Shown here piece by piece: positions 9,075 through 18,999 of a DNA stretch of 64,000 nt; position 1 is the first letter of the stretch; each line of letters begins with the position of its first letter. Origin of the DNA: Prochlorococcus sp. AG-442-M23 (GTDB lineage Bacteria > Cyanobacteriota > Cyanobacteriia > PCC-6307 > Cyanobiaceae); NCBI GenBank assembly GCA_003209655.1, contig QCPW01000001.1, positions 481,160 to 545,159 of the forward strand, given 5' to 3'. A program made the translations under genes and the position numbers. The notes below the pieces were generated by a model, which saw only the letters and a program-made list of their open reading frames with translations, ran no database searches and was not told the DNA's origin.

Positions 9075-9728
9075 TTAGTTAATTGGGGATATTGGATATA
9101 ATGGAAGGACTTTAATCCATGAATTGAAATTATGATTTTGTGAATTGATATCAGACAAATTTAATAACTCTTTTAGTTCTTCCATTTCATTATATTCAGC
9201 TTGAAAAGAACATTCTTTATCTTTTAACTCTTCAAATATTTTTGGTATTAATTTTTCTTTTATATTTATAATTTTTTTGGTTTTTTCTGAAATAAAGATT
9301 TCATATTGTCCCGCAATATATCCTCTTCTCTTTAACTTTTTAAAAATCCAAAACTTCTTTTTATGTGAATATATACTATTTTTTATGGCAATTCTTTTTG
9401 CCATTAATTCAAAAGAACTAAAGCTATCTAATGAGCAATTGATTTGCTGAGAAAGAGTTCTCGCTAATACAACTATTTGTCTTGAAGCATTAAAATTAGC
9501 TGGGCCTATACTTACAGATATTTTATTAATTTTTTGAAAATTCTTTTTTTTAATAAACTTTGTAAAATCAACTATTAAGTTATTACATAAATCTTTCTCG
9601 AATTTTTTTACGAAGAAATTATCAGTTAACTTATTTTTATTTTCTCTATAAGCGAAGCCAAAAGAATTATCAGTACTATGTATTGCTAGGGTTAATTGGT
9701 CTGAATTTTTTTTAAAATCGTAAGACAT
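9075..9728 (-). CDS. tsaB: TsaB-like tRNA threonylcarbamoyladenosine protein
   Basis: A 217-residue protein of the Kae1/TsaD-like ASKHA fold. TsaB pairs with TsaD in making t6A at position 37 of ANN-decoding tRNAs. The N-terminal beta strand LTLAIHSTDNSFGFAY and the segment ISVSIGPANFNASRQIVVLARTLSQQ align with the TsaB hallmark GPGSFTGLRIG...AK, but with several substitutions. The C-terminal half is Lys/Glu/Ile-rich and divergent, as usual in reduced cyanobacterial genomes. It lies 6 bp downstream of ycf34 on the same strand, and they probably share a transcript. The family call rests mainly on the GP-F-R segment. Confidence 0.75.
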   Translation of the reverse strand: MSYDFKKNSDQLTLAIHSTDNSFGFAYRENKNKLTDNFFVKKFEKDLCNNLIVDFTKFIKKKNFQKINKISVSIGPANFNASRQIVVLARTLSQQINCSLDSFSSFELMAKRIAIKNSIYSHKKKFWIFKKLKRRGYIAGQYEIFISEKTKKIINIKEKLIPKIFEELKDKECSFQAEYNEMEELKELLNLSDINSQNHNFNSWIKVLPLYPISPIN

Positions 9729-9734
9729 CTACCT

Positions 9735-9986
9735 TTAAACAGGTAATTCTAAACCAGGCTTACACTTAGACCATTTCCCAATTTCCTCTATAAAACTAGA
9801 ACAAGATTGAACATCCCAATCAGTTTTATATTCACCGTCTGAATCTTTTTGTATACTTACGTGAATGTAAGGTTTTTTTGCTTTAAAATTAGGTGAATTG
9901 CAAATGTTATCAACACCATGATTATTTTCAACATCATGATACGTAATACATCTATCAACCCACTTACAGTTAATGCAAATGCACAT
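9735..9986 (-). CDS. ycf34: Ycf34 iron-sulfur protein
   Basis: A small 83-residue protein with a CICINCKWVDRC cysteine cluster at residues 2-12 plus further cysteines at CNSPNF, QSCSSF and SKCKPG. This pattern is characteristic of Ycf34, a cyanobacterial/plastid protein reported to carry an Fe-S cluster and to affect photosynthetic electron transport. The ATG at 9986 overlaps the start of the divergent cca gene by 14 bp, so the two 5' ends share bases. tsaB follows immediately. Confidence 0.9.
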   Translation of the reverse strand: MCICINCKWVDRCITYHDVENNHGVDNICNSPNFKAKKPYIHVSIQKDSDGEYKTDWDVQSCSSFIEEIGKWSKCKPGLELPV

Positions 9987-11220
9987 AATAAAGAAAGAAA
10001 ATCAGAAAAATAACTTCTTAACTGATCATACACTAATAAATAATGAAATAGATAGAAGTATAAAACTTTATAAGTGGGGATTTATTATCTCTTCTTTACC
10101 TCCTGGATCTTTCTTGGTTGGCGGTTATATAAGAGATCTTATTCTAGGGAGATTAAACTCAAATGTTGATGTAGATATTATAGTCCCTCAAAATGCTATG
10201 GAGATTGGCAAAAAGATTGCCGAGAATTTTAAAGGTAAATTTATTATTCTTGATGAGAGTAGAGATGTTATAAGAATCATTTTTAAACATATAACAATTG
10301 ATATAGCAGTCCAAATTTCTCATTCTATTGATACTGATCTGCTTAGCAGAGATTTTTCAATGAATGCAATAGCTTTTTCTTTCGAGAAGAAATTATTAAT
10401 TGACCCATTAAATGGAATAAAAGATATTCAACTTTCTTTGCTGAGAACTAATTCAAAACAGAATTTAATTGATGATCCATTGAGAATTTTAAGATGCTTT
10501 CGTTTTGTTTCTCAATTAAATTTCAATATCGATGAAGAATTATTAGGTTTTATAAAAAAATATAGAAATCACTTGAGACAGGTAGCTAATGAAAGAATTA
10601 ATTATGAAATACAGAGAATAATAAGAGGGAAAAATGCCGCTTCAACAGTTCAATTAATTAATAAATTGAAGATTTTTGATTATATACAATCAAAAAGAGA
10701 TTTGATATTTATTGATTTAGAAAAGATTAATTTTGAAAAATTAAATGAACTTGAAAGAAAGCAATTTTTACCCTTATTTTTTTTATTTCAAATTTTAGAT
10801 GAAGTTTCTTTAAAAGAACTTAAATTCAGTAAATCTGACATTTTAAAAATCAAGCTATTAAGAAAATGGAAAATCATATTAGATAAAAAAAATATTTATG
10901 ACTTAACTGAAAAAGAAAGATTTGATTTGCATAAAGAATTAGAAACTATCTTACCTGCTTTTATTCTTACATTGCCACAAAAATTTTATATGGATTGGAT
11001 TACAAGATGGAGAGATAAAAATGATAAATTATTCCATCCATCAAATTTTATAAGTGGAGATGCTGTAAAAAAGTATTTAAAAATTAAGGATGGACCTCTT
11101 CTAGGCAAGCTAATTAATTATCTGTCCAGAGAACTTGCTTTTAATCGATTGGATAATTTTGATGAAGCTATTTATAAAGGAAAGCAATGGATTAAACAAA
11201 ATGCGCCAAAATGTGATTAA
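9973..11220 (+). CDS. cca: CCA tRNA nucleotidyltransferase / poly(A) polymerase family
   Basis: Class II nucleotidyltransferase that adds or repairs the 3'-CCA end of tRNA. The 415 residues contain the nucleotide-binding motif LVGGYIRDLILGR (about 48-60), the catalytic DVDIIVP aspartates, the RDFSMNAIAF motif and the DPLRILRCFRF signature of the head-neck domains. The first ATG (9973) overlaps ycf34; a second ATG two codons later is equally possible. Whether it acts as a full CCA-adder or only as an A-adding enzyme cannot be decided from sequence. Confidence 0.92.
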   Translation: MQMHIIKKENQKNNFLTDHTLINNEIDRSIKLYKWGFIISSLPPGSFLVGGYIRDLILGRLNSNVDVDIIVPQNAMEIGKKIAENFKGKFIILDESRDVIRIIFKHITIDIAVQISHSIDTDLLSRDFSMNAIAFSFEKKLLIDPLNGIKDIQLSLLRTNSKQNLIDDPLRILRCFRFVSQLNFNIDEELLGFIKKYRNHLRQVANERINYEIQRIIRGKNAASTVQLINKLKIFDYIQSKRDLIFIDLEKINFEKLNELERKQFLPLFFLFQILDEVSLKELKFSKSDILKIKLLRKWKIILDKKNIYDLTEKERFDLHKELETILPAFILTLPQKFYMDWITRWRDKNDKLFHPSNFISGDAVKKYLKIKDGPLLGKLINYLSRELAFNRLDNFDEAIYKGKQWIKQNAPKCD

Positions 11221-11279
11221 ATACACATAGCTTAGTTTTGTTTAAAAGTTCTGACTTCAAATTATTATTTTAAAAATTT

Positions 11280-11699
11280 ATGAGCATTCGTATTTACATT
11301 GGCAATTTACCACAAGGATTTAATCCAAAAGAGTTTGATGGCATTTTAAAATCAGTATCTGATTCTATTAGATTTAAAGCTGTTTTTGATAAAGAAACAA
11401 AAGAGTGCAGGGGATTTGGTTTTGCTACAACAAATAACGAAAAAAATGCAACTTTGATAATTGAAAAACTTAATGGTTTGGAATTTAATGGTTCTAAATT
11501 ACGCGTTGAGCTTTCAGAGAAGAAAGATTCTTCTACAAATAAAAGAAATAATTTAGGTTCTAATAAAAATAAAAAGAGCAAAAATTTTAAGAAGATTGTT
11601 CATAGTGATGCCCCTAATCTTGAGGCTCCTGATCCTAGATGGGCTGGAGAACTCTCAAAATTAAAAGATTTATTAGCTAATCAGAAAACTCTAGCTTAG
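11280..11699 (+). CDS. RRM RNA-binding protein (cyanobacterial Rbp type)
   Basis: A single RNA-recognition-motif protein of 139 residues. RNP2 is IYIGNLP (residues 5-11) and RNP1 is CRGFGFAT (about 43-50). The tail is basic and rich in Lys, Asn and Ser (about 85-120), then ends with a short LEAPDPRWAGELSKLKDLLA helix. Cyanobacterial Rbp proteins of this type are associated with cold response and, in some species, mRNA localisation; the role here is inferred. The stop at 11699 abuts the crtB stop on the other strand with no intervening base. Confidence 0.92.
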   Translation: MSIRIYIGNLPQGFNPKEFDGILKSVSDSIRFKAVFDKETKECRGFGFATTNNEKNATLIIEKLNGLEFNGSKLRVELSEKKDSSTNKRNNLGSNKNKKSKNFKKIVHSDAPNLEAPDPRWAGELSKLKDLLANQKTLA

Positions 11700-12608
11700 T
11701 TATTTGATTCTTGAGATTAAAAAAGATATTGGGATTTCAAAAGCCTTGACAGAATTTTTTACGAAAGCTCTATTATTAAAAACATCATAATCTAATCTTT
11801 CAATAGAATCTAAAATTCCTCTGTAAAGCCGTAAAGATGTCCATACTGGCCACCTCGCATCAGCGGAAAGCCATTTTATGCCATCTTCAGATTTTTTGAA
11901 CCAATCTCTTGCTCTTGTTAGCTGAAAGTTCATAAGCAATCTCCATTGATTATTAATTTCCCCTTTCATTAACTCTTCTTCAGAATAATTAAATTTTTTT
12001 ATGTCTTCTTGAGGTAAATAAATTCTACCTCTTTGTCTATCTTCTCCTACATCTCTTAAAATGTTAGTAAGTTGATTAGCTATTCCCAATGATATAGCTG
12101 CTTCTGATGGGTCAGGTGTATTGCTCCAGGGGGCTGAAGTGTATGCACTGTCAATTCCCATTACATTTTGCGTCATCAAGCCAACTGTCCCTGCTACTCG
12201 ATAACAATAAAGTTTCAATTCAGAAAAACTATCATATCTAAATTTGTTAAGATCCATTCTTTGCCCTTCAATCATATCTAAATATGGTTGTATTTCTTGG
12301 GGGAATTTTTGAATTGTGTCGTACAGAACCGCATCTAAATCTGATTGTATTTTCCCCTCAAAAACATTTTTTGTGTTTTCTTCCCATTCATTTAAGTTAT
12401 CAGAAAGTTCATCAGAGGATTTGGTTGAAGCTTCAAGGCTATCCATTATTTCATCTGTTCTCCTGCACCAAACGTAAATTGCCCATATAGCTTTTCTTTT
12501 TTCGACAGGTAATAAAAGAGTTCCTAAATAAAAGGTTTTAGCCCACTTCTGAGTTTCTTCCCGGCATACTTCATATGCTTTATTAAGTTGAGACAATGAA
12601 TTTTTCAA
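11700..12608 (-). CDS. crtB: Phytoene synthase
   Basis: CrtB joins two geranylgeranyl diphosphates head to head to 15-cis-phytoene, the first carotenoid step. The 302 residues hold both Asp-rich motifs: DEIMD at 52-56 and DVGED at 185-189, with the typical RGRIYLP after the second. The frame starts with TTG; the next in-frame ATG falls inside the first Asp motif, so TTG is required. It lies 23 bp downstream of crtP on the same strand, a common cyanobacterial pairing. Confidence 0.96.
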   Translation of the reverse strand: MKNSLSQLNKAYEVCREETQKWAKTFYLGTLLLPVEKRKAIWAIYVWCRRTDEIMDSLEASTKSSDELSDNLNEWEENTKNVFEGKIQSDLDAVLYDTIQKFPQEIQPYLDMIEGQRMDLNKFRYDSFSELKLYCYRVAGTVGLMTQNVMGIDSAYTSAPWSNTPDPSEAAISLGIANQLTNILRDVGEDRQRGRIYLPQEDIKKFNYSEEELMKGEINNQWRLLMNFQLTRARDWFKKSEDGIKWLSADARWPVWTSLRLYRGILDSIERLDYDVFNNRAFVKNSVKAFEIPISFLISRIK

Positions 12609-12631
12609 AAAGCTTTTTTTATTTTAATGTT

Positions 12632-14092
<1,461 letters not shown>

Positions 14093-14138
14093 CTAAAGTT
14101 AGAACATTATAGTTTTTTTTGTTGATTATTTTTAAATT

Positions 14139-14486
14139 ATGGAAAAAATGCTTTTAAAATCAACTACTAGGCATGTCAGGATATTTACTGCTGATGTAGT
14201 TAATAACAATTTACAATTTCATCCTAATAAATTAACTCTTGATTTAGATCCAGATAATGAATTTATTTGGAATGAAGAATCTTTAAAAAAAGTAAATGAC
14301 AGGTTTGCTGAACTTATTAAGTCGAGAGATGGAAAAAATTTAGATGATTATGAACTTCGTAAAGTAGGTTCTGAACTTGAAGGTTTAATAAAATATTTGC
14401 TTCAAAATGGTTTAATAAGTTATAACCCAGAATGTAGAGTCATGAATTATTCAATGGGTTTGCCTAAGACCAAGGAAGTATTGTGA
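14139..14486 (+). CDS. ndhM: NDH-1 subunit NdhM
   Basis: Oxygenic-photosynthesis-specific subunit M of the NAD(P)H dehydrogenase-like complex, on the cytoplasmic side of the thylakoid. The 115-residue product shows the family segments [24 protein letters not shown] and the C-terminal [19 protein letters not shown]. The stop overlaps the GTG start of the next gene by 4 bp, which indicates translational coupling. Confidence 0.94.
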   Translation: MEKMLLKSTTRHVRIFTADVVNNNLQFHPNKLTLDLDPDNEFIWNEESLKKVNDRFAELIKSRDGKNLDDYELRKVGSELEGLIKYLLQNGLISYNPECRVMNYSMGLPKTKEVL

Positions 14487-15106
14487 ACAAATACCCAAAC
14501 AGAGGTTCCAGAAGAGGCCCTACCAGAAATTCTTACTCCCCAAATTCAAGAGAAGGAGATAATTATTCACAGAGAAGTAGAAGATTATCACCTTCTAATG
14601 CTGAACAAAAAAATAATTTCAACACTGGAACAATTGCTGTACTTGCTGGAGTTTTGATTTTAGGAGTAGGAATTGGAAGTGCTATTACTAGTACGACAGA
14701 TGGAGGACAGGGTAATATAGCCAGCCAACAACAATTAGATATGGCAGTTCCAGACCCAGAATTTTGTAGACAATGGGGTGCAAGCGCTTTTGTAATTGAT
14801 GTAGAGATGTATACAACTTTAAATCCCTCAACTAGTTTTGTTACACAACCTGCACTTCAGCCTGGTTGTGTTATTCGAAGGGAGAATTGGACAGTGTTAC
14901 AAAAACAAGGAGCTATAAGTAATGAAGATGTTAGAGAGTGTAAGCAAAGAATGAATACTTTTGCTTACATTGGTTCAATAAGAGATAAGCCTATTGTTAA
15001 ATGCGTTTATCAGACTGATGTAAATGAGAATAAATTTATCATCAAGGGCGATGGACAAGCAGAAGACGGAGGTGTGGGGATTAATAAGGAAGCAATTCAA
15101 TTTTAG
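14483..15106 (+). CDS. DUF3172 single-pass membrane protein
   Basis: A 207-residue protein starting at GTG within the ndhM stop (4-bp overlap). The N-terminus (1-50) is Arg/Ser/Asn-rich and probably disordered. One transmembrane helix is clear ([19 protein letters not shown], about 50-70). The downstream domain has conserved-looking cysteines (EFCRQWG, PGCVIRR, VRECKQR, VKCVYQ). This layout matches the uncharacterised cyanobacterial DUF3172 family. No enzymatic motif is visible. Coupling to ndhM suggests, but does not show, a thylakoid role. Confidence 0.8.
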   Translation: MNKYPNRGSRRGPTRNSYSPNSREGDNYSQRSRRLSPSNAEQKNNFNTGTIAVLAGVLILGVGIGSAITSTTDGGQGNIASQQQLDMAVPDPEFCRQWGASAFVIDVEMYTTLNPSTSFVTQPALQPGCVIRRENWTVLQKQGAISNEDVRECKQRMNTFAYIGSIRDKPIVKCVYQTDVNENKFIIKGDGQAEDGGVGINKEAIQF

Positions 15107-15108
15107 AT

Positions 15109-16056
15109 TTAGTTCATTTGCCTTAATGGGCTTTCAGAACTTGCAAATTGAGGTAATATGTTTTTTTTAAAAGCTTCTGAAGCTCTTGAAGTATATCTTG
15201 ATGGATTTGTAATTAATTTAAGCTCTCTTTTAACCTCTAAATCAGTTAAAAAGGGTTTGTGAATCGTCCCACCTGCTAGTTCTCTTTCAATTGAAACAAC
15301 AGGTAAAAAAGAGGCTCCTAGGCCGGACTGAACTGCATTTTTAATTGCTTCAAGGGAGTTTAACTCCATTTCAATTTTTAATCTTTGAATATCAAGACCA
15401 GAATCTTTTAAAAGTTTATCAACCACTTTTCTGGTTGTTGATTGAGAATCCAATGTGACGAAATTAAGTTTATATAAATCTTCTTTCATAAGTTCTTTCT
15501 TACTTGCAAGTGGGTGCTTTATTGGTAATACAAGAGCTAATTCATCAGTCGCGTATGGGATCACTTCTAATAAATTTTCTAGATCGGCTGGTAATTGGCC
15601 TCCAATAATAGCTAAATCAATCTGACCATTCGCTACACTCCAACCCGTTCTTCTAGTACTATGCACCTGAAGTTGGACAGATACATCAGGATACTTTTGA
15701 CGAAAAATTCCAATCATCCTTGGCATTAAGTAGGTACCTGTAGTTTGACTGGCACCAATTATGAGTGTTCCACCTTTTAAACTATTTAAGTCTTCAATAG
15801 CTTTACAAGCTTCATCACATTGATTCAAAATTCTTTCACAATAATCAAGTAAAAGCTTACCTGCTTCAGTTAAAAGCGCTTTTCTTCCACCTCTATCAAA
15901 AATTGTTATTTCAAGTTGTTTTTCTAAATTTTGAATTTGTAAGCTGACAGCTGGCTGAGTTACATATAACAAATCTGCAGCTTTCTTAAAACTTCCTTGA
16001 GCTGCAATAGCTTTTAATATTCTTAATTGATCAAGAGTAAAAGGTAATTCTGGCAT
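15109..16056 (-). CDS. rbcR: LysR-type regulator, RbcR/NdhR group
   Basis: LysR-family transcription factor of 315 residues. The N-terminal winged helix (about 5-65) includes [22 protein letters not shown] and the [16 protein letters not shown] recognition helix. The C-terminal effector-binding domain starts near residue 95. Cyanobacterial members (RbcR, NdhR/CcmR, CmpR) sense carbon status and control Rubisco, NDH-1 and carbon uptake genes. The NDH-1 genes ndhM upstream and ndhF downstream fit such a role. A TAATAC-N6-GTATTA dyad in the divergent spacer may be its own operator. RbcR versus NdhR is unresolved. Confidence 0.85.
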   Translation of the reverse strand: MPELPFTLDQLRILKAIAAQGSFKKAADLLYVTQPAVSLQIQNLEKQLEITIFDRGGRKALLTEAGKLLLDYCERILNQCDEACKAIEDLNSLKGGTLIIGASQTTGTYLMPRMIGIFRQKYPDVSVQLQVHSTRRTGWSVANGQIDLAIIGGQLPADLENLLEVIPYATDELALVLPIKHPLASKKELMKEDLYKLNFVTLDSQSTTRKVVDKLLKDSGLDIQRLKIEMELNSLEAIKNAVQSGLGASFLPVVSIERELAGGTIHKPFLTDLEVKRELKLITNPSRYTSRASEAFKKNILPQFASSESPLRQMN

Positions 16057-16086
16057 TAATTATGCCTATTATGTTGATAATAATTC

Positions 16087-16104
16087 TAATACCTAAGAGT
16101 ATTA
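16087..16104. promoter_or_regulatory. Inverted repeat, candidate LysR operator
   Basis: A perfect 6-bp dyad, TAATAC-CTAAGA-GTATTA, sits 31 bp upstream of the LysR gene start and 36 bp upstream of the divergent Z-ISO/NnrU-type gene. Its shape matches the T-N11-A pattern typical of LysR regulators, which often repress their own divergent promoter. Assignment is by position and symmetry only. Confidence 0.4.
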
Positions 16105-16139
16105 TTGTTAATAACTAATAACTTGAATTTTGAAATTAT

Positions 16140-16868
16140 ATGGAGACTCACAAAACTTCTTTAATAATTTTAGTAATGATATTAATTTTCGCAATTATTC
16201 ATAGTGGGGGTGCTGCTTTAAGAAGTAAGGGAGAAGCCATTATGGGAGCGCGATTATGGAGATTATGTTTTGTTTCTTTAAGTTTGCCTTCCGCTTTCAT
16301 ATTAATTAGTTATTTTTTGGCTCACAGATATGATGGAATCAGATTATGGAATTTTCAAGGAAATAATTATGTATTTTTGTTTGTTTGGATATTGACCGCT
16401 ATAAGTTTCTTATTTCTTTATCCTGCAACATATAATTTATTGGAAATTCCATCAATATTTAAACCAGAAGTAAGAATTTATGGAACTGGAATAATGCGTA
16501 TTACAAGACATCCCCAGGCGTTTGGACAAATAATTTGGTGTGTTGCACATACATTATGGATCGGTTCATCGTTTACATTTATAACTTCCTTAGGGCTAAT
16601 TTTTCATCATCTTTTTGCGATATGGCACGGTGATAAGAGATTAGAAATTAAATTTGGTGAAGAATTTTATAAGTTCAGAAATAGTACTTCAATAATACCC
16701 TTTGCTGCAGTCTTGGATGGTCGACAACAAATTAAAGTAAAAGAATTTTTTAAATTTTCGCAACTTGGGATATTAATAGCAATTGCAGTAATTTGGTGGT
16801 CTCATAAATATATAAATATTGCTGTTACAACATTTAATTCATCTTTTATGTCTAAATTTTTCAATTAG
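16140..16868 (+). CDS. NnrU family protein, candidate 15-cis-zeta-carotene isomerase (Z-ISO)
   Basis: An integral membrane protein of 242 residues with about six hydrophobic helices. It carries the NnrU/Z-ISO hallmark GTGIMRITRHPQAFGQ (115-130) followed by WCVAHTLWIG, plus His21 in HSGGAALR, paired His156-157 and His163. Plant Z-ISO, a heme-b enzyme converting 9,15,9'-tri-cis to 9,9'-di-cis zeta-carotene, belongs to this family and shares the RHP and AHTLW segments. crtB and crtP lie 2-4 kb away. The isomerase assignment is an inference; older annotations call such proteins NnrU. Confidence 0.75.
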   Translation: METHKTSLIILVMILIFAIIHSGGAALRSKGEAIMGARLWRLCFVSLSLPSAFILISYFLAHRYDGIRLWNFQGNNYVFLFVWILTAISFLFLYPATYNLLEIPSIFKPEVRIYGTGIMRITRHPQAFGQIIWCVAHTLWIGSSFTFITSLGLIFHHLFAIWHGDKRLEIKFGEEFYKFRNSTSIIPFAAVLDGRQQIKVKEFFKFSQLGILIAIAVIWWSHKYINIAVTTFNSSFMSKFFN

Positions 16869-16901
16869 CAGTCTAGTATTAATACATAAATAATATTTAA
16901 A

Positions 16902-18914
16902 ATGCCACAAGCTTCAGAAATTGCCTGGTTAATACCTGTTTTCCCGCTTATTGGAGCAGTACTTTCTGGATTAGGATTAATAAGTGTTAATAAAAAAATA
17001 AATAACTCAAGAGAAATTGTTTCTGTAAGCCTTATATCTTTTGTAGGTGTTTCTGCAGTGATAAGTTATAAGGCACTTATTGAACAAATAAATGGTTTTC
17101 AACCAGTTGAAAAATTATTTGTTTGGGCTAGTGCAGGAGATTTTACAATACCAATGGGATTCATTCTTGATCCATTAGGCAGCGTAATGCTTGCATTGGT
17201 AACCACTATAACTTTGTTAGTCATGATTTACTCTCATGGTTATATGGATCATGATAAAGGCTATGTAAGATTCTTTACATATCTAGCTCTATTTAGTAGT
17301 TCGATGATGGGCTTAATTATAAGTCCAAACTTGTTGGAAATATATGTTTTTTGGGAATTAGTCGGAATGTGTTCTTATTTGTTAGTTGGCTTTTGGTATG
17401 ACAGAGATGGCGCCGCTCATGCTGCTCAAAAGGCTTTCGTTGTGAATAGGGTAGGAGACTTTGGCTTATTACTAGGAATTCTAGGTCTGTTTTGGGCTGC
17501 AAAGAGTTTTGACTTTAATGAAATTGCCTTGAGAGTATCGCAGTCAGTCGCAGAAAACTCATTGCCAGTTTGGGCTGCACTACTACTGTGTTTTTTGGTT
17601 TTTTTAGGACCTATGGCAAAATCTGCTCAGTTTCCTCTCCATGTATGGCTCCCGGATGCTATGGAGGGTCCCACTCCTATTTCTGCTCTTATTCATGCTG
17701 CGACAATGGTTGCTGCTGGAATTTTTTTAGTAGCAAGGCTTCAACCTCTTTACTCATTGTTTCCATCAATTCAATTCATTATTGCTTTGGTTGGAACTAT
17801 CACATGCTTCTTAGGAGCATCTATTGCATTAACACAGATGGATCTCAAGAAAGGTCTTGCGTATAGTACAGTTTCTCAGCTTGGGTATATGATGCTTGCA
17901 ATGGGTTGTGGCGCTCCAGTAGCAGGAATTTTTCATTTAATAACTCATGCTTGCTTCAAAGCGATGCTGTTTTTGGGTTCTGGATCAGTAATTCATGCGA
18001 TGGAAGAAGTGGTTGGTCACCAACCTGTGCTTGCACAAGATATGCGGTTAATGGGTGGTTTAAGAAAAAAAATGCCTTATACTTCTACAACTTTTTTAAT
18101 AGGTTGCGTAGCGATAAGTGGGATTCCTCCTTTAGCTGGGTTTTGGAGTAAAGATGAAATTTTGGGAAATGCCTTTATCTCATTCCCAGCTTTCTGGTTT
18201 ATAGGATTTTTAACAGCTGGAATGACAGCTTTTTATATGTTTAGACTTTATTTTTTGACTTTTGAAGGAGATTTCAGAGGAGAAAATAAGGAATTACAAA
18301 AACAACTTTTATTAGCTTCTGGAATTAATTTAGAAGAAGAAAATAATCATGAACATGGGTCACTCCATGAATCTCCTTGGTCTATGACATTCCCATTAGT
18401 ATTTTTAGCAATTCCTTCAGTAATCATCGGATTTATGGGATTTCCTTGGGATAGTAAATTTGCAAGTTTATTAGATCCTGAAGAAGCATTGATGGCTATA
18501 GAGTCTTTTGAATTAAAAGAATTTTTACCTTTAGCAATAGCATCTGTTTTGATTGCTTCAATAGGTATAACTATTGCTTACCAAGCTTATTTTGCTAAGA
18601 AAATTAATTTATCAATATTATTTGCACAAAGATTTCCATCAGTTAATAAGTTTTTATCTAATAAATGGTATTTAGACGATATTAATGAAAAGCTTTTTGT
18701 CAAAGGTAGTAGAAAACTTGCAAAAGAAGTTTTAGAAGTTGATTCGAAAGTTGTTGATGGAGTCGTAAATCTTACTGGACTTGTCACATTAGGAAGTGGA
18801 GAAGGTTTAAAGTATTTTGAAACTGGAAAAGCTCAATTTTATGCTCTTATAGTTTTTGGAGGAGTTATTTTATTGGTAGCTTTATTTGGTTTTCAATCTC
18901 CTCAGGTAACTTAA
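16902..18914 (+). CDS. ndhF: NDH-1 subunit 5 (NdhF1 type)
   Basis: Large proton-pumping membrane subunit of the thylakoid NDH-1 complex, 670 residues with about 16 transmembrane helices. Family motifs include FWELVGMCSYLLVGFW, KSAQFPLHVWLPDAMEGPTPISALIHAATMV, and THACFKAMLFLGSGSVIHAM. The C-terminal part has the long lateral helix region (about 560-640). The close ndhD (85 bp downstream) marks the NdhF1/D1 pair of the respiratory/cyclic complex rather than the CO2-uptake F3/D3 pair. Confidence 0.96.
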   Translation: MPQASEIAWLIPVFPLIGAVLSGLGLISVNKKINNSREIVSVSLISFVGVSAVISYKALIEQINGFQPVEKLFVWASAGDFTIPMGFILDPLGSVMLALVTTITLLVMIYSHGYMDHDKGYVRFFTYLALFSSSMMGLIISPNLLEIYVFWELVGMCSYLLVGFWYDRDGAAHAAQKAFVVNRVGDFGLLLGILGLFWAAKSFDFNEIALRVSQSVAENSLPVWAALLLCFLVFLGPMAKSAQFPLHVWLPDAMEGPTPISALIHAATMVAAGIFLVARLQPLYSLFPSIQFIIALVGTITCFLGASIALTQMDLKKGLAYSTVSQLGYMMLAMGCGAPVAGIFHLITHACFKAMLFLGSGSVIHAMEEVVGHQPVLAQDMRLMGGLRKKMPYTSTTFLIGCVAISGIPPLAGFWSKDEILGNAFISFPAFWFIGFLTAGMTAFYMFRLYFLTFEGDFRGENKELQKQLLLASGINLEEENNHEHGSLHESPWSMTFPLVFLAIPSVIIGFMGFPWDSKFASLLDPEEALMAIESFELKEFLPLAIASVLIASIGITIAYQAYFAKKINLSILFAQRFPSVNKFLSNKWYLDDINEKLFVKGSRKLAKEVLEVDSKVVDGVVNLTGLVTLGSGEGLKYFETGKAQFYALIVFGGVILLVALFGFQSPQVT

Positions 18915-18999
18915 TTACAAATGTGTGTCTTCACTGTCCATAGGGATGAAAAAATCTAGATAATTTCTAAACTTTATTTATGATAAATTTCCTATTCAA

